DNA of 64,000 nucleotides from Phycomyces blakesleeanus NRRL 1555(-) (GCF_001638985.1 NW_017265140.1:1724304-1788303); one strand, 5' to 3'; shown: positions 1 through 12,920, counted from the stretch's first letter. Notes: generated by a model not told the origin, from the sequence alone. Translations and numbers: made by a program.

Positions 1-719
1 TTTAAACGGACGGGTGGGTCCAGTAAAAATGTCAGCAAAGTCATCGGGCCGGTACAATGTCTGTCTGCTGCTGTCTTCGTTTGAGTAGGCATTCATGGCA
101 TGAGAAAGAGATTGGAAGGTTCTCATTTCTGCTGCCATTCTAGCGATATGATCCTGGCTATCATATTCTACTCTGGTGTCCGTGTCTTCGTCATCAGTGG
201 TCTCATCATAGTCATCTGATGAATCACTGTTCAGCAAAAAAAAACAGGTTATTATCTATTTCAATATTGCATTACTAATTTTTACTTACGATAGAATGTG
301 ATCATCACTATATTCGTCTTCGTCAGAGATTTCATGGCCATATGTGTCCTGAGGGTTTTCAATAATAAATTCCATTGGGGCAGGTTCATTATTACTGTTC
401 AGGTTGGTAGTGGCAGTGGCAGTGCTTGCAGAAGAAGAAGGGCCATCAAACATAGCAGGTCTAATGTTAAGGTATACTCAATTTCAGCTTTACATTACAT
501 AGTATTTTTCATCCTACTTTTAGGATTAACTTACCTTCTTTTTAGAAGTTTCTCATACTCCCCCATTTCGTTTGGATGTTTTTTTGTATAATGTCTTCTG
601 AGGCCTTGCAAGGACCCTAACACTCTTTCGGTTTCGCAGACGGTGCACACAAATGTTCGGTTGTCTGTAGCCGTCGGTGTGAGGAATGTGTTCCTCTTTG
701 TTGTGAAGTGATTTTCCAT
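1..719 (-). CDS. C2H2 zinc-finger protein, 5' part only (runs off left edge)
   Basis: The start is the ATG at 719. Exons read as 535-719, 290-460 and 226-1, with GT-AG introns of 74 and 63 bp and consistent phase, and the frame is open at the window edge. Exon 1 encodes one C2H2 finger (C-x2-C, then H-x4-H, in FVCTVCETERVLGSLQGLRRH). Exons 2-3 encode a Ser/Thr/Ala stretch followed by a long Asp/Glu-rich segment and a helical part (DHIARMAAEMRTFQSLSHAM). A zinc finger at the N-terminus followed by an acidic linker resembles the start of the zinc-finger Tnp2-type transposase at 5.5-8.7 kb, so I infer a transposon gene, but the catalytic part lies outside the window. It could instead be a host regulator. 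The gene model is fairly sure, the function is not. Confidence 0.55.
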
Positions 720-2124
720 GTTTAAAAATCTTTGGAACGAAAGATGTAGAAAAGCATAAACTAATTCGAGGTACCATATCTTTAATCATGCAAAAAATGA
801 CTGCTAAAAAAATCATGTGAAATAATGTGAGCTAATTTTTTTTTGTTTACTTGTTTCCTTCTTTTTCTTTTTTTTTCTCATGACTGAAAAGTAAGTTTCA
901 AACGTAATCTAACAAGATGATAGCGTCCATCATACCGAACACCCTCAGTAAGTAATATATTTATTATGCCCTACTTCATATTGATACTAATATATATTTT
1001 TTATTAGATTCTATGGAGATTCCAACATGAGATTGTATTAGGAAGTTACTTCAAACTATGCCAAGCTGTCTGTCGTGGTATTATAGGGTATCTACTCCTA
1101 ACATAACTAAACAAGCAGTCTTTTCCTTTACTTTTGTTAATAACTTTACCCTCATCTCTTTAGGTAAGTCTCATATATCACTGTCTGTCTAGTATAAAAA
1201 GGTAATTTACTATATTATTTACTTCAAAGGTCATAACACTAATACTGTTTCTGTTTAATAGTCGTTCTTCTTTACTTTTACCATGTCTATCTCCCAATCT
1301 ATTGCATAAGAGAGGCTGCTACACTAGACTAGCTACTAGTATATAGAACGCGTAATCCTAGTACTATTTTTTATTGAAACCAAAATAAAAAAAAAAATTT
1401 GAAACATTTTTTTTTTAAACATTTTTTGAAACTCTATAATTGCAATTATTAGACCCCCCATTTTTCAGATTTTTTGTATCCATCCTTTTTTCCATTCACG
1501 GTAAATTCGAGCGGACACTTCATATTCCGCTTTAGGAAATTTTAGTCAGGCCAACTTTAAATCTAGCTTGGACATTGAGTTTAAAAAAATCTCAGTGGGT
1601 GTGTAGGTGACTAAGAGAAATTCCGACATTAAGATATTGCTGCACTTATATATGAGAAACAAGACAAGTACTTAATAAAAGAAACCTGCTTCTTCATCAA
1701 TATGTTAAAGAACATATATAAAAATATAATGATAATTTTTTAGATGTGTGTAAAAAAACCAAATTTTTAATAAAGTTTTATTAGGCTGCATATAACTTAT
1801 GGAAAAAATAATCGTGGTGACCTTCATTGAAAAGAAATAATTATTTTGGGTGGGAACCTAAGATATTGGCTGTTATTCCAGTGTCGGTCATTAAAAATGA
1901 ATGTCCAGAGAAATCTTTAGAAATCCTCACCCCTTGATAATAATAATAATAATAATGATAAAATAACTTGGATAGTTATTATATCCGAGCCAATAGAGAA
2001 TTACAACATGACTTTATGAATATGTACACCAAAAAACATGCTGAGATGAAAAATTGCTCTAAATATCCACATGTAACCATGAACCTTCACACAAGGGTAT
2101 TCAGGGTCATTTCTCCAGTGAATG
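720..2124. other. AT-rich intergenic stretch
   Basis: I see no convincing gene. It holds poly-A/T runs, a short (TAA)n microsatellite near 1936-1957, and a 61-codon open frame at 1968-2153 (YIRANRELQHDFMNMYTKKH) that opens at TTG and is not recognised. That frame could be an exon fragment of a decayed element. Confidence 0.4.
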
Positions 2125-2261
2125 TTACTATTGAGGATAATCCCAATAATTGATATTTGGGGATTATATAAGTAGTGTGAGAATATGATATGTTAAGATA
2201 GTTATAATAGATAGATTTAGCTACGTAGGTGTTGTGACTGTTAGAGCATCTGCTTCTAACA
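2125..2261 (-). repeat. About 137-bp dispersed repeat, LTR-end-like (copy 1)
   Basis: This segment is about 90% identical to 15354-15490 in the same orientation. Read on the minus strand it begins TGTTAG(A/G)AGCAGATGCTC, so it could be the 5' end of an LTR. It lies just downstream (minus-strand sense) of the gag-protease relic at 2440-4440, which fits a 3' LTR of that element. The other LTR boundary was not found. Confidence 0.5.
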
Positions 2262-2439
2262 TCCCTCTTGTTAGACTGAGCTTGTCGGTTGAAATTATGG
2301 TTTCATTCTTAAAATATGGACATTGATAAGTTTGTTTGAAATTCTTGATTGAATTGCTAATTGGTTGCAGGCTATGTTTGGTACCGAAAATGTTTCTTGT
2401 TGTTGTGGTAGCTTTGGCAATACTGGTTAGGAAGGAGTT

Positions 2440-4440
2440 TCAGTCTGTCTTCTGTCTGAGGTTTTCTTTGGGTGGTAATTGTGCGGATATGGCCTGGGCG
2501 TCACTCCTGCTGTTTAAAATTAAGGGTGTATTATTGAGAGCCGGGTGGACAGATGCGTTGTAGTGGTAGTTGGAGAGTTTATGAGGAAGATGGTTAAAGT
2601 ATTTAAGGGCCATGTGGACCAAGGGAACATGGCTTAGAGTAGGTTGTTGGATATTGTGCTGGGATAAAGAATCATGTTTGTCAAGGGTGTCATTAATGTC
2701 TCGCCTGAAGTGGCAAGGGGAAACAAGCATGGGCAAAGAATCACCAGCATCAATGGTAGAGTCAAAGAGATGAGTGGGTGTGGGGTAGACAGTGTTAAAA
2801 GTAATGGTCTTTTGTTATTTATTAAGTTTATTCTGTATGTCAGGGGAAAGTGCAGTGGTGGAAGTATTGATGATGTTGACGGCTTGATCAATGGCGGGCA
2901 CCAACAAAGACAGAGACAAAGGTAAAGCAATGGTGGGGTGGCCAGGAGGGTGATAGACAATAGATGGGGGTGAATCGTGGATAATGCCACCAAGTGTAGA
3001 TAGGTTGTTCCATCTGAGCAGAATGTTGTGATGAACGTTGTTGAGAACATGGAATGGAAGCAAGACACCAAAGATAGAAAGATAGGTGACACCTAGAGTG
3101 CAATGGGATTCGTTCATGATGGTGTGAAAGCGTTGTTTTTGGGAATGATCAATAGGTAGGCCAAGTTGGGCAACGATGTTGGACTTAATGATAGATAGGT
3201 TAGTGCCGGTGTTGATGAGAGCATCAAGAGTGAGAGGGCCGACTTGTATGATGGTAGTGGGGGACTGGCGAAGGGACAGGGAAGAAAGCAAGGGGATAAG
3301 GGCATTGATGGTGGGAGGGTGAGAAAGATTCTGATAAAAGAATTGGGCTTGTAGGGAAGGTAGTGTGGTGCAGTCAGCTGAGGTGTCCGGAGAGATTGGT
3401 TGGGAAGGGGAAAGGGATAGAGGTTGTGAAATGGTGGCAAGGTGGCTGATTTGAGGTGAAGAATACTGGGATTGATGCCAGGTGGAGTGATTGCTAGATT
3501 GTTGTCATGGGTTGGGTGGAGAGGAAAAGTGTGTGTGACAATTGATTGTTCAGTGACCAGCAATCCAGTAGTAATCGCAGATGGGGAAGCCTTCTTTGGT
3601 GTAGGCTCAGAGGAGAGGGCAATCAGTAGATTGTTGGTGTTGTTGGTGCTGTTGTTGTTGGTACTGAGATTGTTGCTGATGTTGGTTTTGTTTGTGTGGA
3701 CGATTAGTGTTGAATGAAACGTGCAAAGCATCAATGTCCATGGGTGTGGGCTGGTAAGAATCAGTGCATTGTTGCTCGATGTGTCATTTGGCCAGTGTGA
3801 AGTCAAAAAGTCAGGCATGGCTTTCAAGTTTGATGGCTTCAGAGACAGGGGCAGAAAGGTCAGCAAGAATGATAGAGCTGAGGGTGGTACGCATGGGGAC
3901 AGAGTCGAGGGACTGGATGAACAAGGTGACTTGTTCATCAGCAGAGTATTGAGTAGAAAGTAAAGAGTTGAGATGTTTCCAAGTAGCAGCAAATTCGGTG
4001 ATAGTTTGGTCAGATAGTTTACAAAGTTGGCAAAGCTGACATAGAGTGTGGTGGTTGTTGATGGCAGAGGGAGTGGCCCAGTGGTCCAGAAGAACGGGCT
4101 CCAGCAGGGTCCAGGAGGAGCGAGTGGTGTCGGGTAGTGTGGTGAGCCACATGCAAATGGGAGGGGGCATGTACTTGCGAAGGACTTTGGTGCAGGCGTC
4201 CAGCGGGGCATTGACAGCAGCGGCCTCAAGTTTGAACTTGCGAAGCCAGAGACAAAGGTCGAGGACATTGAAGAGAGAAGACGTGTCAATACACTTGACA
4301 TTTTCCGTGATACGCCATAAAGTAAAGGATGTATCAGTAGTGGGGGTAGGGATGGGCAGAGGAATGGGAGACATGTCTTTGGGTTCGGAGTCAGAGGAGC
4401 AAATGGATTGGGATTTGTGCCAAGCAGTGAAGGATGACAG
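2440..4440 (-). pseudogene. Ty3/gypsy-type gag-protease relic
   Basis: A single minus-strand frame from about 4440 to 2815 reads as retrotransposon gag followed by an aspartic protease, interrupted by stop codons but apparently not by frameshifts. The gag part has the capsid-like stretch around 4374-3811 (W..LLEPVLLDHW, EFAATWKHLNSLLS). After it come a PMDIDALH linker, a Gln-rich tract, and a damaged zinc knuckle (CDYYWIAGH, second Cys replaced by Tyr). The protease has LINTGTNLSII, where the family has a catalytic Asp in place of the Asn. In-frame TGA stops follow SHA, LAK, CPLL, AGH and NP. No reverse transcriptase is recognised, so the element is truncated. It is dead, and the family call is fairly secure. 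Confidence 0.65.
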
Positions 4441-4495
4441 GATGTATGTGACAAAGAAAGAAGGAGATCGAAAACGTTAGTAGTAAAGAGCAAAG

Positions 4496-4700
4496 GTGTA
4501 AGGAATCAGAGAGTAATGGTGTATGGAATCAGATAGCAATGGTGTATGAAATCAGAGAGCAAGAGTATACAGAATCAGAGAGCAAGGGTGTACGGAATCA
4601 GAGAGCAAGGGTGTACAGAAGCAGACAGAAAAGAGTGTACAGAAGCAGAGAGCAATGGTGTATGAAAGCAGAGAGCAAGAGTATATAGACACAGAGGGCC
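4496..4700. repeat. 23-bp minisatellite, about 9 copies
   Basis: Tandem units of the form gtgtacagaatcagagagcaa/g with single-base variants run from 4496 to about 4700. They lie directly upstream (minus-strand sense) of the gag relic, so they may be in its 5' untranslated region. Confidence 0.85.
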
Positions 4701-5524
4701 AGTAAGGAATCAGAGGACAGGAACAGGGATCAGAGAACTGGTAGTCTCACCATGTTGTGTGCCAGACGTGGCACAGTGGAGGTACAAATAGTAAGAGAAG
4801 TGAGTTCAATAATAAGAAAAAGATAGTCTTTATTGATTAATATTTTGAATGATATTTATACTATTTGTTAATTGCTAATTGCTATATAAGTGTTCACTAT
4901 GAATGAAATTGGTGTGGCCGCTACTAATAGTAGTGAATATGCCACTAATTTATTTTAATTAACCAATCAAATTGGTTCTAGATTTTGGTAAAAATATTAA
5001 AAAAAGGTGAAAAAGATAAAGTTGTATTTAAGAGCAAAAAAACATAATAGAAACGTCTTTTTTTTACATATATATCATATAGAGAGTATAATACCTTGAT
5101 TTATTTATTTTTTATTTGAAATCGTAAAACTTTTTTTTTGTCTCATTGTCAAGATTGTTGTATTTTGCCAATACCACTAATCAATATGGCAGACCAACTA
5201 ACTTTCTCACTAATTTACTTAGAGTGCGGGATTTAAATTGATTTTTTTATCTTTTATTTTGCTTTAATTTTTACTTTGCATTTTTTTTCCTTTTTATTGC
5301 AAATGGACATCATCTTAAAAAATAATTTTAAGATGAAAAAGATGAATCTCTATAGCTACTTTATACATCTACTTTGCATGACTTATTTTCTTTTAATTTT
5401 TCTTTAATTTAACTTGTTAAAATAAAAATATATTTAAATTATTGAAATAGAAACAAAGGTTCTTTTTATTGTTTATGGGTATATTAAAGAAAGAAGAGAT
5501 AAAAAAATGGGTATAATGGGGTAT
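4701..5524. other. AT-rich intergenic stretch
   Basis: I see no gene. A short inverted motif (gtgccagacgtggcac) lies near 4761, in a region where the 5' LTR of the gag relic would be expected, but no LTR boundary can be shown. Confidence 0.4.
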
Positions 5525-8500
5525 TTACAGTTTGATATGGCTTAATTTTCCAGCAGTACTTTTCATATCTTCATTAAATATATAATATGGAGCAACTACT
5601 TTATATTTCTTTGAGTCCATAGCGGTTTGGACTAAGCCGACTTGATTTTGGATATCATTTATACTAATTACTGCTAATCTTTGGTATATAGAAGTTGCTT
5701 CTAGAGTTACAACTGGAATGGAATTGTTGTAGTCAGCGGCTGAGTGATCATTCATAACACTTACCAACACAAGTAACTGCCTGCAGTTTTCATTATGAGG
5801 TGAGATGTTATGTCAGAAATAAAAAATAACAGACCCAATAAACAAGTGGGTTTTGCTGAGATTTAAATAGAGTAATTAGAAACTTTATTCTATAGGACAT
5901 TTCTTTACGACAAACTTACTTTTGGTATATGGCATAAAATTTTATGTAATGATTGTCTCGACAGAATTCTGATCACTTTCTTCTGTACATCTCCAAACTA
6001 TATACATGGCTACCGATTAATGCGCACGCTGCTATCTGAACTGTGTTCATGATATATTGTGGATCGGTTTGCTGTGAATTAGATCAGATATAAAAGGTTT
6101 GTAATTCCTTGGTAAATGTGGGTATGTTGGTGAATTCTTGTATATAGGGTATAGTTTCGAACGGACTCCAGAGTTGATGATCATAATTGTAGGGAGAGAG
6201 AGATGAAAGTTCCAGGAAGTCGTCCAGAGATGTCCTTGTGGGTATAATTGGATTCACCAATTCATCGAAATCTACCGAGCAGTTCAGATAGCCACGGATC
6301 GCTAGTCGCTCCACCAAGTTGCCCGCGTTTTTTCCACTGAAAACCTTACTTTTGATCAACTTAGAATATCTGTCAATTGTTCATTCTATGGATCTGGTAC
6401 TGTACACCCTTAAATTACCCATCTTTCTTGTGATAAGACCAATATGGGTAATGTAATGGTTTACGGGAGAGAAGACTCTGACTGATAGATTTTTTCTGTA
6501 ATCTCAGAATCCAGAAACTGATGCCAAATGTTGAAATTGCTATTAAAAAAGAAAGTAAGCATTATTTTCAAATAATAAAGTTTCAAAGCTCATTTCAACT
6601 TACTTTTCCATTTCCACTATCATATTCTCATTTAAATTCCACTGCAAGCATATAGAGCAACCTTTTACCAGAGCCAGGAGTGCCTTTCGAGTTGTTTGTC
6701 TTGTAAACAGAGGAACCAGCAGAGTGGAGATAACATACAAAAGGAAATCAATATAATCGATTGCCCTTACGCCTTCCCTCTTGTCAATAATATTATCCCA
6801 ACTGCCTTGGAAGGATACAGGTATGTTGGATCTAGAATACTGGATTTGTCTACCTGCCAGCTTAACATCACTTTCCTTCAGAGAGAAGGTATATCTATCT
6901 TTCAGGAAATGACTTCCGTCTTCACTCTTTGGCCAGTAAGCTTCCAATGATTCAGTGTTGGAAAGTACAACTAGTTTGTAGATAAGTTTGCCTATTCCAT
7001 GACCAATTAAATGCATCTCATCAAGTCCATAGAAGCAAGATCCACTAAAGGTGGGCAATCGGGCAAAAATGTTTGCCTCTTTAATACCGGTAGCCTATAA
7101 AATTTATATTAATATACAATTCTTTTTTTTGCTATAGTATACTTACTTTTTTACCTCCAACAAAGTCGTCCTTTGTTCTCAAAGTGGCACAACGGTCCTG
7201 GTAGTATTTCCCTTTACCGTGGGGAGGGCTGACGCCTTCTACCTCGCATATCCGGCAACCTTTGTTAGACATGTGACCAGTGTGGTGACAAAATTGGGTA
7301 ACCTATTTTTGCTCAAAATGGTGAGTTGCTTTCTCCTTAGTTTTTCTTTAACTCACTTGAGGAATGTCACCAGAGGCCATGACCATGTGAACTTTGGCTT
7401 TAATCTGCTCGCCATTGAACTTTTTGATGATCAACCCATGTTTTCCTAAGCTACTTATTTCGTCTATAATAGGCAATAAGAAAGAGTCAAGATCTTTGGG
7501 CTTTCCAGGTATAATCGCAAGTTGGATGAGGTATTCATCGGTACATCTTGACACAAAAAAAAAGATAAGTCTAAGATAACCCATGTATAAAAAATCCTTT
7601 TATGTTTTGCACTAATTATTCCCTAATTTCAGGGTTATAGTTTAATACCATTACATGCACAATAGTCAATTGCTGTTTCGATTTTTCTTGGTTTACAAAA
7701 CCATCAAGAAACAGAGCAATTGCTATGTCATTGGGGGAATCAAAGAGCTGCTGCTCTTTTAGAGTTTTATACTCTTCACCATCAAAATAATCAGATATTT
7801 CATTTGAAATAGATTGCCTGTTGGCCCTGCATTGCAGCTTTGCTCTTGTCTTGTCGTTACCAAGAAGTCTTGCCAGTTGGTCGCCAATTGACATCATGAT
7901 GTTTACTGGTACCAAAGAAGAGTCACCATCGATCTCCTTGTATCTGTAGGCCTTGCAAATGGAGCATTTGTCTTCATCCTTGGTGATGTCAAAGAGCAAG
8001 CAAACATTCTCACAAATGTCGTACTCATAAGACTTCAGGTCAGTCTTGCTTTTGATGAGCGTGTTGACAGGCCCAGCATACAAGATTTTTGGGTTGTATT
8101 CTAATGTTTGAACATTTTAGTTAACTTTCTAGAATATCTAAAGGAAATTCGAATTGAACATACCTTCTTTGAGCTTGTCATTATTACGAATGACTGTGTT
8201 CAGAAGATCTACAAGTAGACTATGCAGATCTGTAGAAACCCCAAAATCGGTTACAAGATTGTTCAAGCAAATACTGAATAACTCGGATGTCATGAAGATA
8301 TTGTTGTTGTAGATATGTCCTTGGTCACCAGCTTCAAAGTTGCAAGATGCTTTAAAGATTCTTGACTGGAAAGGATCAAATGGAACTGTAACAGGCAATT
8401 AGGGTTATAAATATTTATGTTTGGAAAGTGTGTACTAAATTATTTCAAATACATACCATCTTCTAGATTTGTTTGTGCTGAAGCAGATTGCACAACTGGT

Positions 8501-8658
8501 TCTTGTAAGTTCTCTTTAGCAACAGGAGTATTGACTGTTTTGTGAATACGCTTGTGATTGTGAAGTTGCTTGCTAGTAGGGTAAGTCAAGCTACAGAAAT
8601 TGCATTCAAAAGAAGGCAAGTCAGTAGAACTTCTGGTTCTTTTGTTTGAATAAGACAT
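5525..8658 (-). pseudogene. C2H2 zinc-finger Tnp2-type transposase, decayed
   Basis: The ATG is at 8658. Exons read 8457-8658 (one C2H2 finger, ECNFCSLTYPTSKQLHNHKRIH), 8164-8385, about 8100-7625, 7357-7546, 7147-7302, 6604-7094, then from 6539. Segments typical of the Transposase_21/Tnp2 superfamily in fungi are visible: IALFLDGF, LIQLAIIPGKPKDLDSF, CHHTGHMSNKGCRICEVEG, FYGLDEMHLIGHGIGK, and a C-terminal block at 5525-5770 (HSAADYNNSIPVV, VGLVQTAM). Damage: the donor after PEIR reads GG where GT is expected (about 7625), a frameshift near 6470 inside the segment before VRVFSPVNHYITHIGL, and a TGA after RSIE near 6390. It therefore cannot make a full transposase. It differs clearly from the CACTA-like transposases at 29, 51 and 60 kb, so it is a separate subfamily. 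Confidence 0.75.
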
Positions 8659-8780
8659 TAGTAAGGTTGAAAAAAGGGTAGTATATGAAAGTTAAAATAA
8701 AAAAGAGGTATTTTAATCTTGAATGAGATTGAAAGCTCCCCTTTTTATATTTTTTTGAGTTCATAAGCGTGGTTTGTTGA

Positions 8781-9400
8781 TGTTGTAAATGAGTATCAAT
8801 TACTGCTTACTTTGAGAGTAAGACTGAAGGATAATATAATAGTCTCAGGTATTTCACTTCGCCAGATATGTCTTTAAGATATTATTCTATGCGCAGATCA
8901 TCATACCCATAATTGATTATTAGTTATCATGTATTAATTATTATTATCACAATAGCATAGAATATATAAGTACACATACATTATATCTATGGTATTGTTA
9001 TATTTCACTTATATATCTCATTTATTATATGAATACTTAATTGAGAGACTACAACTACAATTGATAAACATTATGAAACATCACCCGAGTATCTGGTCGG
9101 AATACTAAAATATTACCAATAGCATAAATGGTCTTCTTTACCAAAAATTTTGGATTGATATGACTTGAGAAGTATCAGAACAATTGGTCTCTCTAGATTT
9201 TCCCGAAAGAATAATACTTCTGCAAGATGACTCATTGTAATAAAGTTTATTTAGGTATGTTCTAAAACATAAATCAGAAAACATATAAACTCTGTTATGC
9301 TCTACTTTTATTTTGATATAAGCAATTTATATAAGTTCTTATTGATTATTTTGTCTATATTTTATTTGTTAATTTCTTGTTTTTGCTTCTTGTTTTGAGA
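8781..9400 (+). repeat. Solo LTR, family F, copy A (degenerate)
   Basis: This begins TGTTGTAAATGAGTAT and is collinear over about 600 bp with the solo LTR at 25539-26169, sharing TTGAGAGACTACAACTACAA and AATACTAAAATATTACCAAT. The 3' end has diverged, so no terminal CA or target duplication is visible. It is the oldest-looking of the three copies. Confidence 0.7.
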
Positions 9401-9594
9401 GGAATATTCAATTTTCTATAGAAAGCAAAAAGAAACCAATCTTATAGCTTTAATTATAAAGTCTGTATCAATTGGATGTTCAGGTTTAACGGATTTTATA
9501 TGTTTATCTATCCCAACATATATTAGCTGTCTTTATTTTCATTATTTTTTATTTCTTCCTTTCTCTTTTATAGTCTTTAAACCATCTACTTAAT

Positions 9595-10032
9595 ATGAAT
9601 AGCCAATTGGACATTAATATGTTAAACACAATTAGAATTGTTATTCGTGAGAAACTGGCTGATATCCACACTTCAGTTGCTAGAATTGATGAAAATGTTG
9701 CTAATCAACAACAGTTTATAAGACAGACTTTTAACACAGACAGAACTAGTAACGTCCATAGAGATAAGAATAATGGGTTTAGCAACTGTTTTGAATATTC
9801 ATAAATTTTATTCAAAGATGTCATCAAACAATCTGCAATCAAAAGACAAATGGAATACCTAGTAAGCCATCCTGATGACAGAGGCGTAAGACATATAACT
9901 GTAACAATGAATGAGACACATATGGGGTTCATACCTCGAGGAACAAACAAGACCCCAAGTGACACTGCAAGAATCAATGCATTGATTAACTCCCTCTGGA
10001 AAAAACAAAAAGGGACAGATGTAAATATATAA
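9595..10032 (+). pseudogene. Unknown small ORF with one internal stop
   Basis: A single frame from ATG 9595 to the stop at 10030-10032 encodes about 145 codons, broken once by TAA at 9802-9804 after FEYS. The protein is polar and predicted helical at the start (MNSQLDINMLNTIRIVIREK, ARIDENVANQQQF), with a later segment ITVTMNETHMGFIPRG. I do not recognise the family. The N-terminal helix is loosely like the coiled-coil N-termini of the CACTA-like partner proteins, but that is too weak to use. It lies between a solo LTR and a Crypton relic. Confidence 0.35.
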
Positions 10033-10655
10033 GGAGTGGAGGTCCGAAAATTTTTGAAATGTTCAAAAAAATTAGCCTGTGTAACCTAGCAGAGGTCACG
10101 GATTTTCTATGCTTCTAAAATTGGTATCTTCCATTTTCTCTTAATAAAAAAAGTAATACACACCACATATCTTTCATTGGTTCGTTTTTATAAGAACAAT
10201 ATAGATGAAAAATCAAATCCGAGCTGGAAAAAAAACCCTGGCCTGGAGACAAAAGCACTTCTCAACTGTATAAATTCCACTTATAAACATACTTCTTTAA
10301 TCTTTTGACATGGCAATTAATAATGGTTTCCTTTAATAAATAAATTTCAAAAACAAGTATATTCTTATATACTCTCTTCTCTGTACCCTTTAATTAAATT
10401 ATATATAGCTTTTTGCTTTCATTAACATATTGTAGACAGATAGAGAATATTTATTTGATTGTTTTTTAAAAAAAAAAGTATAAAAAAAAAGTATAAAAAA
10501 GTATTAAAGATATATAGATATATATAAAAAAAGTATAAAGAAATAAATATACAGATATAAGAGTATGAAAAAGATAAGTATAAAGATATATATATAAAAA
10601 AAACGAAAAGAAGTATAGTTATATTAAAAAAAAAAAGAGAAAAAAAACTATTCTA
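10033..10655. other. AT-rich low-complexity stretch
   Basis: Runs such as tataaaaaaagtataaa occur repeatedly between about 10470 and 10640. No gene is seen. Confidence 0.5.
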
Positions 10656-10656
10656 A

Positions 10657-12920
10657 TTTAGCTCAAGCTTAAGAGCTTTGTTAAGCTGGTTTAAGGTGAT
10701 CCCCTCCCTCACTCGCCTTCCCTCTACTTCGTTCACTGCAGCATTAAAGTCACCACCATTTAACTCTGCTATTTTTTTATAGCATAGATGATAGAAACTC
10801 GGCGAGAATAGAATTTTTGTTCTACAAAATATTCACAAGTTAAAACCAAAATATTATCTTTGCATTGATCGTTATCTATTACATACCTGTTTCATCTCTC
10901 CATGCATTTTTATATTTTTTGAGCTCTTCAATCAGAGTACATGACATTATCAATAGTATACCTAACAGTATACTCGTGCCAAAGGTCCTTGACATTTTTT
11001 ATCCACCTTTGCATATTATACTTAGGCGCTTGCTTGGCTGTTGGCTTGGGTGTGGCAGGTCTCGGGCAGTCTTAATCAATGGAGCCACTCTCAGTGGGCA
11101 TGATTATAGGAGCAGAAGTAGTGTTGTTTCCAAAATTAACACATGCAGATCTAAACTCATTGAATGAGAAGTTAAGCCCATTCAATGAGCCTATGACATT
11201 CTGCATGTCTTTCCAATGGCCAGAGTATGCCTCCTCTTTCGTTGCTGATGTCGCTTGCCTCGCATTGGTGAAGTTGATGCTCCCTGCTATATTATCTATC
11301 TTCTTAAAGATTGCTGTAAGAACATGCTGTAGATCGGGCAAAACATCCTTGAGCTTCATCTCTTGATGAGAATCTTGAGTCTAGCAAACCTCTAGCAGAC
11401 CAGCTTCGAATTCCAGGAATTCAGGATCACAGAAAACCAAATTGCAAAAAATGGGATTGGTGGGGCACTCTACCCTGAAGAATACAGCGTCCTAGAGAAT
11501 GATGGTTCTCATCGTCTTTAAAAGCTTCAGGAACGCCTGCCTGCAAATGGTCTTAGGGTACCCTGTAGTGGAGTCAGTCGAGTTTTGCTCATCTTCATAG
11601 CCATCCTCAATCAATGGCAGAATTTCTTCTACCAAAGGAAAGATCTTGGTCTGTAAAGATGCAGAAGGAAGGACAGAGGCACGGGGCAGCCAGAACTGCT
11701 TTCCAATGCCAGGAAAACCATCTATGATCCTAATGGATTGTCTTGGGAGGCTGGTCAAGTAGTTGCTCTCCATGCTCTAAGCATTCCAGCAGCCATGTCT
11801 GCGCAATTAGTCTTCAGAGGCACTGGAAATCTCTGCATGTCTGGCTCCACTGCCACAGCCTGCATGGGTCTTCTTGATGCTGTTTATACCACATGCTTTG
11901 AAGGCCATACAGATAGAGTTGTACTGGGTCTTGTAGTCAATTTCATCCTTGAGTGTATCCTTGTTGCTCTTCAATACCTTCAAGTCGAATCAGTCCTTGT
12001 TTTTCTTAAAACTTGGGAAAGGCTCGTTTGACACATGCCACCAAAAAAAGAAATAGAACGCCAAGGCTCCGAAAGCCCACTGCTTGTGATCTTTGTGGTG
12101 GATGGTAGCAGCATACTCCAGCTTTCCAGTATGGTTGGTCTTTCCCTCGCGTATAAGAAGGACTAATGCTGGGCAGTCTGAATATCCTTCGTCTTGGAAG
12201 TCCAGCATAAAGAGATCCGGGAGCTCTATTCTTCTTGTGCTTTCTTTACGTAACAACATAGTGTGCTGCATCAAAAAGGCAGCTTGGTCATGCATGGTCT
12301 TCTCAGTTGCCTGGCCAAAGTAGTACATTGATACGCAAATCATTTCTTCAGGGGTGTATCCGACTTGCAAGGTACCAGCTCCACGGTCTTAGTATGATTG
12401 ACGAAGTCTGTCAGCCTCTTGAAGTCTGAGAGAACGCAAATACAACTTCAATAGAGTTCCACGAGGATCTTGCAGGTTGATGCCAACTATGAAGAACTTT
12501 TGATCAGTATGAAGATCAACAACTGCTTTAATATATTGATCAATTGAAGAGGGACTGAGTGGGTAAGGGCTGCCATTGGGTCTAAACTTGCCACGTCTTG
12601 CTCTTTGTCTGTTGCCAAACAGAACGACATCTTGCTGAAGAAAATCAAGCAATTTTGTCTCAGTAACCAATGCACTGGAGGTATGACAGATTCTTGCACA
12701 GTAATCCTATAATTAAAGCAAAAATAAAGTTAATATAATCAATTAATGAATAGTTTATTTTGTATATGATATATTAAGAATTTACCAAGTATTTTTGCCT
12801 TCTATTGTCATATGCCTTAGCAGTGTTTGCGCATCTTGTGAGTGCTTTCATTTGAGATATAACATTAATGATATTGGTTTCTTTTTGAGCTTCAGCAGCT
12901 TGGATTGGGAAGTTGGACAT
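10657..12920 (-). pseudogene. Crypton-type tyrosine recombinase (NDC10-like) with GCR1_C tail, decayed
   Basis: The ATG is at 12920. Exon 1 is 12786-12920, the intron has GT-AG ends, and exon 2 starts at 12706 and keeps one frame down to at least 11079. Visible parts: an N-terminal SAM-like core-binding domain (KAYDNRRQKYL, KFRPNGSPYPLSPSSI), the NDC10 domain-2/tyrosine-recombinase-like region (YSDCPALVLLIREGKTN, FKACGINSIKKTHAG, GARHAEIS, RRHGCWN, SNYLTSLPR), a coiled segment, then a GCR1_C DNA-binding module (MQRWIKNVKDLWHEYTV, GGDFNAAVNEVEGRRV). This order is what fungal Cryptons encode. At least seven in-frame stops are present (after QSY, NKD, SED, WNA, TIIL, EVC, GSID), mostly where a Gln, Arg or Trp codon is expected, with no frameshift up to about 11079. 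The element is inactive, and its ends were not found. Confidence 0.78.

Noticed and set aside
3114..4493. 459-codon minus-strand open frame over the gag relic
   Set aside because: It is the alternative frame of the gag-protease sequence and is rich in Pro/Ser/Leu from frame shadowing. The conserved gag and protease residues are in the other frame.
4761..4790. 5' LTR of the gag relic
   Set aside because: There is a palindromic gtgccagacgtggcac and suggestive spacing, but no matching second LTR or TG…CA boundary could be shown.
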